Part shown: in pieces, positions 1-5,225 of the stretch
Numbering within the stretch: position 1 is the stretch's first letter
How the letters are laid out: every line of letters begins with the position of its first letter
Assembly (NCBI GenBank): GCA_019409045.1
Contig: DXVG01000151.1
Location: forward strand, 1-5,225
DNA length: 5,225 nucleotides
Reading direction: 5' to 3'
From: Clostridiales bacterium
Lineage (GTDB): Bacteria; Bacillota; Clostridia; Christensenellales; Aristaeellaceae
The notes under the pieces: generated by a model
Database searches by the model: none
The model's input: only the letters and a program-made list of their open reading frames with translations
Told to the model about the DNA's origin: nothing
Made by a program: the position numbers and the translations under genes

Positions 1-2474
<2,474 letters not shown>

Positions 2475-2502
2475 ACGTCCTTACCTCCCCTCAAAGGTCG
2501 TA

Positions 2503-2519
2503 TTTGACCTTCTTTGACT
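2503..2519 (-). promoter_or_regulatory. CtsR operator of clpB
   Basis: Read on the minus strand the site is AGTCAAA-GAA-GGTCAAA. It matches every position of the Bacillota CtsR heptad repeat RGTCAAANANRGTCAAA. It directly abuts the -10 box and covers the expected transcription start, so bound CtsR would block initiation. A degenerate inverted half-site (TTTGAGG, minus strand) lies a few bases downstream. No ctsR gene is in the window, so the presence of the repressor is inferred from the site. De-repression on heat or protein stress is the known CtsR mode. Confidence 0.93.
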
Positions 2520-2548
2520 ATTATAAGGAACGCCGGGCTGCATGTCAA
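2520..2548 (-). promoter_or_regulatory. Sigma-A promoter of clpB
   Basis: The minus strand carries TTGACA (2548-2543), a 17-bp spacer and TATAAT (2525-2520), identical to the housekeeping consensus in both boxes and in spacing. The predicted start near 2513 gives a leader of about 40 nt. A promoter this strong makes sense if it is held down by the CtsR box that begins at the next base. No CIRCE element (HrcA site) is present. Confidence 0.93.
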
Positions 2549-2581
2549 GCGCCCCGGCGAAAGTTTACAAATTGTTCAAAC

Positions 2582-2615
2582 ACGCGGCGCGACCCGCACA
2601 GAGGCCGCGCCGCGC
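2582..2615 (-). terminator. GC-rich hairpin after the DUF4097 gene, possible terminator
   Basis: Six bases past the DUF4097 stop codon the minus-strand RNA can form a 13-bp stem (2603-2615 with 2582-2594) that includes two G-U pairs and an 8-nt loop. The stem is very stable. The following RNA is U-poor (GTTTGAACAATTTG), so it is not a textbook intrinsic terminator. It may terminate weakly, protect the 3' end of the operon mRNA, or need Rho. Its position between the operon and the clpB promoter favours a 3'-end role. Confidence 0.5.
2595..2614 (+). repeat. Copy 1 of a 20-bp dispersed inverted repeat
   Basis: The 20-mer CGCACAGAGGCCGCGCCGCG here matches the minus strand of 4587-4606 with one mismatch. 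This copy forms part of the hairpin just after the DUF4097 stop codon. The two copies are inverted and lie outside the ends of the padR-HAAS-DUF4097 unit. Confidence 0.5.
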
Positions 2616-2620
2616 ATGCG

Positions 2621-3538
2621 TCACTGCGCAAACGTCACGTCGATGTCCCCGTTCTCGGTCATGACCCGCAGGTACACGCCGTCGCCCTCCAGCAATTCGG
2701 GCAAGCTGTTCTCGCCGTTTGTGGCCGCACTCTCCACGCTGTAATCGCCAGGGCTTCCCGGCAGCGTCCCGCGTATGTCGCCGTTGCTCGTCTCAAGGTC
2801 GATGCTGCGCGCTGCCTCCACGCCGGAGAAGGCGATGTCGTCGTTCTCCGTCCGCGCCGTCAGCGCGTCCGCATGCACGTCCTCCAGCCGAATGCCGCCG
2901 TTGCGCGTCTGTACGGATGTCTCCCCGACGTCCACGCCGCACAGCGTCACCGCGCCGTTGGAGGTCGCCGCCGTCAGCGTCTCCGCCTCCACGTCCGCGA
3001 TCTCCACGTCGTCGTTGCTCGTGCACATCGTCGCCTCCCCGGCGCGCAGGCCCTCCGCAACGATGCTGCCGTTGGCGCTCTGCAGGGACACGGTGGGGGA
3101 GGAAAGCCCCTCCGCACCGCCCGTGAGGCGTATGGAGCCGTTTTGCGTCTCCACGTCCACCGCCGTGTCCGCCGGCACCTCGATCTTCAGCACGCTCCCC
3201 TGATAGAAGCCGAAGTACAGCCCAAACCGCGCCTCCCGCAGATCGCGCTTTTCCACGGTCAGCACGCCGTCCTCCTCGGTGATGTCGTAGCAAAACGCTT
3301 CGTTCTCCTCGCAGGTCACGCGCGCGCGCCCGTCCTCGGAAATCACAAGCTCCACATCCGCGTCCATTTCGCGCACCATGATGCGCGTCACTTCCTCCGC
3401 CGCCTCATACGTCCGCGCCACCAGCGGTCCGCCCGTGTTGAGGTTGTCAAGGTCGAACCCCGCCATCGCGAATCCCGCCAACAGCAGCGCCGCGCCCGCG
3501 ATAAAGAGAAACAGCGCCGCCCAGTTCCGCCTGCGCAT
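2621..3538 (-). CDS. Membrane-anchored DUF4097-type beta-helix protein
   Basis: A 305-residue protein with a short basic N-terminus (MRRRNW), one hydrophobic helix at about 7-27, and a predicted extracytoplasmic domain. From residue 131 it is built of turns carrying NG or ND at 133, 156, 175, 194, 213, 232, 252, 274 and 296. The period is 19-23 residues (exactly 19 in the middle), typical of the right-handed beta-helix of DUF4097/LiaG/YvlB-like proteins. No catalytic residues are evident. Such proteins are often found in Bacillota envelope-stress operons, but their biochemical role is not settled. The ATG at 3538 is chosen because AAGGAGG (3547-3553) lies 8 nt upstream, the hydrophobic anchor follows at once, and the codon overlaps the stop of the upstream gene by one base (TGATG). 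Upstream extension in this frame would merely shadow that gene. It is the last gene of the operon. Confidence 0.9.
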   Translation of the reverse strand: MRRRNWAALFLFIAGAALLLAGFAMAGFDLDNLNTGGPLVARTYEAAEEVTRIMVREMDADVELVISEDGRARVTCEENEAFCYDITEEDGVLTVEKRDLREARFGLYFGFYQGSVLKIEVPADTAVDVETQNGSIRLTGGAEGLSSPTVSLQSANGSIVAEGLRAGEATMCTSNDDVEIADVEAETLTAATSNGAVTLCGVDVGETSVQTRNGGIRLEDVHADALTARTENDDIAFSGVEAARSIDLETSNGDIRGTLPGSPGDYSVESAATNGENSLPELLEGDGVYLRVMTENGDIDVTFAQ

Positions 3539-4119
3539 CAGTCCTTCCTCCTTCCCACGATCAGCCGCTTGCAGCCGCGCCCGAACGCCTTCGTCAGCCG
3601 CCAAAGCCCCTTCGCCGCGGCCTTCGCCGGGGCGATGAGCCACAGCCCGAGCGCGAAGGCGATCAGCCCCGCCCCGCTTGTGCACAGCCCCGGCGCGATT
3701 CCCTGCATAAACATCAGCGCCACGCCGCCCAGCGCGCAGGCCGCGCCCGCGATCAGCAGCGACGCGACCACTGCATACACCGAGATCATCGCCGCCCACA
3801 GCGCCGCGTACACGCTCAGCCCCACGGCAAAGAGCGCCAACAAAAGCGGCGACGCGCACACGAGCAACGCAATGCGCCCCGCGCGGCCCTCCCGCCGCAC
3901 GCGCTCGCGCACCACCGCGCCCAGCGGCCGGTCGGCCAGCAATTCGCGCGCCACGTCCTCCACGCCGCCCAGCGCCGCCACCGCGTCCTCCTCGGCCATG
4001 CCGTCCTCCACGCGGTCGTCGATGCTCTCGGCGCAGAAATCCAGCGCCCTGCGCCGCTCCTGCGCGTCCAGGTCGCCGAGGCGCGCCTCCAGCGCCTGCA
4101 AAAACTCCGCCTTATGCAT
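3538..4119 (-). CDS. HAAS/DUF1700 family membrane protein
   Basis: A 193-residue protein. The N-terminal 65 residues form an acidic helical domain with the pattern EFL..LE..L..L...ER, then E.I.DR.EDG..EEDAVAALGGVEDVARELL, which I recognise as the HAAS (formerly DUF1700) domain. Three or four hydrophobic segments follow (about 83-109, 111-137 and 143-163), and the C-terminus is basic and ends in RRKD. In this family the soluble domain is thought to sit in the cytoplasm and to act with the PadR-type regulator encoded next to it; the mechanism is not known. The start ATG at 4119 has GGAGG (4129-4133) 9 nt upstream and lies inside the end of padR, with an 8-base overlap (ATGCATAA). Its own stop overlaps the next start. 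Both overlaps suggest translational coupling and fixed stoichiometry. Confidence 0.9.
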   Translation of the reverse strand: MHKAEFLQALEARLGDLDAQERRRALDFCAESIDDRVEDGMAEEDAVAALGGVEDVARELLADRPLGAVVRERVRREGRAGRIALLVCASPLLLALFAVGLSVYAALWAAMISVYAVVASLLIAGAACALGGVALMFMQGIAPGLCTSGAGLIAFALGLWLIAPAKAAAKGLWRLTKAFGRGCKRLIVGRRKD

Positions 4120-4438
4120 TCGGCTCGCCCTCCGTTCCTTCCATGATAAACGCATACACCCTGAGCACTTGACGCCATTCGCCGCGCAGCTCTCCCAAAC
4201 GCGCGCGCCCCTCCGGTGTGATGCCGTAGTACTTGCGCAACCGCCCGTTGTGCTCGCGGCTGTACACGCGCAGATACCCGCCCGCCTCCAGCCGCCGCAG
4301 GATGGGGTAGAGCGTGGACTCGGACACCTCCACGCACGCGCCCACCTCCCGGACCATCTGGTAGCCGTAGGAATCCCCGCGCGAGAGCACCGCCAGCACG
4401 CAGGCCTCCAGCATGCCGCGCTTGAGCTGTGGGTCCAT
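4112..4438 (-). CDS. PadR family transcriptional regulator
   Basis: A 108-residue winged-helix DNA-binding protein of the short PadR type (PadR-s2-like), which normally dimerises and represses its own operon. Visible family marks are SYGYQM (23-28), the recognition helix STLYPILRRLE (41-51), GYL leading into the wing (54-56), the wing with KYYGIT (69-74) and the following PEG. A C-terminal helix (about 78-100) would serve dimerisation. The ATG at 4438 has GGGAGG (4446-4451) 7 nt upstream. It is the first gene of the padR-HAAS-DUF4097 operon and has a sigma-A promoter just upstream. The ligand cannot be told from sequence; the partner genes point to a membrane-derived signal rather than a phenolic acid. 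Confidence 0.93.
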   Translation of the reverse strand: MDPQLKRGMLEACVLAVLSRGDSYGYQMVREVGACVEVSESTLYPILRRLEAGGYLRVYSREHNGRLRKYYGITPEGRARLGELRGEWRQVLRVYAFIMEGTEGEPNA

Positions 4439-4461
4439 GCGATCGCCTCCCTTCGCATAAT

Positions 4462-4490
4462 ATTATACAATGCATAGTATTGCGCGTCAA
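4462..4490 (-). promoter_or_regulatory. Sigma-A promoter of the padR operon
   Basis: The minus strand has TTGACG (4490-4485), a 17-bp spacer and TATAAT (4467-4462), followed by a leader of only about 17 nt to the padR ATG. One of twelve core bases departs from consensus. It lies in an AT-rich stretch in an otherwise GC-rich region. Confidence 0.88.
4465..4480. promoter_or_regulatory. Candidate PadR autoregulatory operator
   Basis: ATACAATGCATAGTAT is a 16-bp palindrome with a single mismatched base pair position (14 of 16 bases symmetric). It has ATAC/GTAT outer arms eight bases apart and an ATGCAT core. It overlaps the -10 box and spacer of the padR promoter. The arm spacing resembles known PadR operators (4-bp arms separated by 8 bp, ATGT-N8-ACAT type). 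Assignment to this PadR is inferred from position. Confidence 0.6.
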
Positions 4491-4527
4491 CCACCATCTG
4501 CTTCGCCACACTTATTTAACATCGTAA

Positions 4528-4541
4528 ACTACAAATGTAGT
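4528..4541. promoter_or_regulatory. BlaI/MecI-type operator 1
   Basis: ACTACAAATGTAGT is a dyad with ACTACA/TGTAGT arms and a 2-bp centre, matching the TACAnnTGTA core of BlaI/MecI operators. It ends one base before the -35 hexamer of the blaI promoter. Its centre is 28 bp from that of operator 2. Confidence 0.85.
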
Positions 4542-4542
4542 A

Positions 4543-4571
4543 TTGACAATTTTATACTACTAGTGTAGTAT
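4543..4571 (+). promoter_or_regulatory. Promoter of the blaI-M56 operon
   Basis: TTGACA (4543-4548) is followed after 17 bp by TAGTAT (4566-4571), a 4/6 match to the -10 consensus. The start would fall near 4578, leaving a leader of about 125 nt. The -10 box lies within operator 2 and the -35 box directly follows operator 1, which makes repression by the BlaI-family product likely. Confidence 0.75.
4556..4569. promoter_or_regulatory. BlaI/MecI-type operator 2
   Basis: ACTACTAGTGTAGT differs from operator 1 at only two bases. Its symmetry extends outward to 4554-4571 (ATACTAC/GTAGTAT). It overlaps the -10 box of the blaI promoter. Two sites bracketing one promoter is the arrangement used by autoregulated bla/mec-type systems. 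Confidence 0.83.
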
Positions 4572-4586
4572 ATAGCCATAAAACAA

Positions 4587-4606
4587 CGCGGCGCGTCCTC
4601 TGTGCG
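4587..4606 (-). repeat. Copy 2 of a 20-bp dispersed inverted repeat
   Basis: On the minus strand this reads CGCACAGAGGACGCGCCGCG, identical to 2595-2614 on the plus strand except at one base. It lies in the untranslated leader of blaI. Confidence 0.5.
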
Positions 4607-4625
4607 AGGGAAAAGCCGCGCAGAG
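4598..4625 (+). other. Hairpin in the blaI 5' leader
   Basis: CTCTGTGCG (4598-4606) can pair with CGCGCAGAG (4617-4625), giving 9 bp with one mispairing that is tolerated on only one strand and a 10-nt loop. A competing fold pairs CGCGGC (4587-4592) with GCCGCG (4615-4620). No U-run follows, so it is not a terminator. No known riboswitch class was recognised in this leader. Confidence 0.35.
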
Positions 4626-4635
4626 ACCCCGAAGC

Positions 4636-4649
4636 GCGCCCATGGGCGC
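4636..4649. repeat. Perfect 14-bp palindrome in the blaI leader
   Basis: GCGCCCATGGGCGC is fully self-complementary. It lies 55 bases upstream of the blaI start, well downstream of the promoter. It may be a protein site or simply GC-rich symmetry; no family match is claimed. Confidence 0.35.
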
Positions 4650-4707
4650 AGAGGAACCGGCCGTCAAGAAGGCAATGACTGGTAAAGCAAAGGAGTGGAA
4701 GGCATGA
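4642..4707 (+). other. Possible 21-codon upstream ORF overlapping the blaI start
   Basis: An ATG at 4642 opens a 21-residue frame (MGAEEPAVKKAMTGKAKEWK then A) whose TGA overlaps the blaI ATG as ATGA. No convincing ribosome binding site precedes it, and the ATG lies inside the palindrome, so expression is doubtful. If translated, it would couple to blaI. Confidence 0.15.
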
Positions 4708-5057
4708 AGTTTCACGATACGGAGCTGAAGATCATGGACGTCCTCTGGCGCGAGGGCGACGTTCCCGCCCGGCACGTCGCCGAGGTGCTCGAGGCGCAGA
4801 CCGGCTGGAACGTCAACACCACCTACACCATGCTCAAGCGCATGGTCGCCAAGGGGGCCATCGAGCGCCGCGAGCCGCGCTTCATCTGTCACGCGCTGGT
4901 CACGCGCGAGGAGGCGCAGAGGGCGGAGACGGACGACCTCATCGACCGCCTGTTCGATGGCTCCGCGGACATGCTCTTTGCCTCGCTTCTGGGCCGCAAG
5001 CGCCTCAGCCCGGAGCAGATCGAGCGCCTGCGCCGCATGATCGACGAAAGCGAATAG
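4704..5057 (+). CDS. BlaI/MecI/CopY family transcriptional repressor
   Basis: A 117-residue protein of usual family length. The N-terminal winged helix (1-70) carries the family pattern: ELKIMDVLW (7-15), a second helix PARHVAEVLE (21-30), the recognition helix WNVNTTYTMLKRMVAKG (35-51), and the wing ending at FICHALVTREE. A helical dimerisation region follows (LIDRLFDGSADMLFASLL and LSPEQIERLRRMIDE). The known family mode is a dimer on TACAnnTGTA dyads, inactivated by cleavage after the M56 sensor is triggered. Two such dyads lie on its own promoter. The protein contains no Asn-Phe pair, the bond cut in staphylococcal BlaI/MecI. The ATG at 4704 is preferred over the in-frame GTG at 4695 because AAAGGAG (4689-4695) is 8 nt upstream and includes that GTG's first base. 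The M56 gene follows after 58 bases, a gap holding only its ribosome binding site and a small GC-rich dyad. Confidence 0.93.
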   Translation: MKFHDTELKIMDVLWREGDVPARHVAEVLEAQTGWNVNTTYTMLKRMVAKGAIERREPRFICHALVTREEAQRAETDDLIDRLFDGSADMLFASLLGRKRLSPEQIERLRRMIDESE

Positions 5058-5115
5058 CCCCGCCCCGCGCGGAGGGGTTGGCCGGGGGAATGGGACGCGC
5101 GAAAGGAGGAAGACC

Positions 5116-5225
5116 ATGCCTTCGACGCTTCTGGAAATGAGCCTTGGGGGAAGCTGCATCATACTGGTGGCCATCGTGCTGCGGACGCTGTTTTTGCATC
5201 GCGTCTCCAAGCGGCTGTTCTTCTG
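5116..5225 (+). CDS. BlaR1-like M56 family membrane metallopeptidase (5' part only)
   Basis: Only 36 codons are visible. After a short polar start there is a hydrophobic helix (about 12-27, CIILVAIVLRTLFL) followed by HRVSKRLFF. This closely resembles the first transmembrane segment and basic loop of BlaR1/MecR1-type M56 proteins. Family members are multi-span membrane proteins with a cytosolic zinc HEXXH protease that signals to the partner BlaI repressor. The catalytic motif and any sensor domain lie beyond the right edge, so the ligand class cannot be judged. AAAGGAGG (5102-5109) lies 6 nt before the ATG at 5116. Position directly after the repressor in one operon is the strongest support. 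Confidence 0.85.
   Translation, partial: MPSTLLEMSLGGSCIILVAIVLRTLFLHRVSKRLFF

Noticed and set aside
2531..2559. Inverted repeat CGCCGGG/CCCGGCG straddling the clpB -35 box
   Set aside because: The arms are only 7 bp with a 15-base gap and do not resemble CIRCE or another known heat-shock site. It is explainable by GC-rich composition.
2475..2620. CIRCE (HrcA) element upstream of clpB
   Set aside because: No TTAGCACTC/GAGTGCTAA dyad is present; the CtsR box accounts for the regulation.
2621..3859. N-terminal extension of the DUF4097 gene to a 412-residue protein
   Set aside because: The extra 107 residues are a shadow frame of the HAAS gene. The ATG at 3538 has the ribosome site, the membrane anchor and the coupled overlap.
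2504..4477. 657-codon plus-strand open frame
   Set aside because: It is antisense to the whole padR-HAAS-DUF4097 operon, is rich in Arg, His and Ala, and shows no family pattern or start signal. It is a composition artefact.
5058..5115. Terminator between blaI and the M56 gene
   Set aside because: Only a CCCC/GGGG mini-stem is present, with no U-run, and the M56 gene begins at once with a strong ribosome site. Co-transcription is more likely.
4560..5210. 216-codon minus-strand frame opposite blaI
   Set aside because: It runs through the regulatory region and antisense to a clear BlaI-family gene, without a ribosome site or a recognisable family.

Overview
The window suggests a high-GC member of the Bacillota, probably of class Clostridia. 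The genes are very GC-rich with G/C-ending codons. They are controlled by classical sigma-A promoters in short AT-rich islands, strong Shine-Dalgarno sites (GGAGG type), a CtsR heat-shock operator, and PadR and BlaI regulators. The genus cannot be fixed from the sequence.

Layout. Bases 1-2474 (minus strand) hold most of clpB, the AAA+ disaggregase; its 3' end lies beyond the left edge. Bases 2475-2620 carry the clpB promoter, an exact-consensus CtsR box and a GC-rich hairpin that may end the upstream operon. Bases 2621-4438 (minus strand) are a tightly overlapping three-gene operon in the order padR, HAAS/DUF1700 membrane protein, DUF4097 beta-helix protein. Bases 4439-4703 are a divergent regulatory region. 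It contains a padR promoter with a near-perfect palindrome, and a plus-strand promoter bracketed by two BlaI-type operators. Bases 4704-5057 (plus strand) encode a BlaI/MecI-family repressor, and from 5116 a BlaR1-like M56 membrane metallopeptidase begins and runs off the right edge.

How the parts fit. Two signalling modules of families linked to the cell envelope stand back to back. One is PadR/HAAS/DUF4097 (a small repressor, a membrane protein and a membrane-anchored beta-helix). The other is BlaI/M56 (a repressor and the membrane protease expected to relieve it). Each has a dyad on its own promoter, which suggests autoregulation. clpB is a separate, CtsR-controlled protein-quality unit. 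No beta-lactamase, transposase, CRISPR array, tRNA or rRNA is visible. The least explained elements are a 20-bp dispersed inverted repeat flanking the PadR operon, and the structured 5' leader of blaI.
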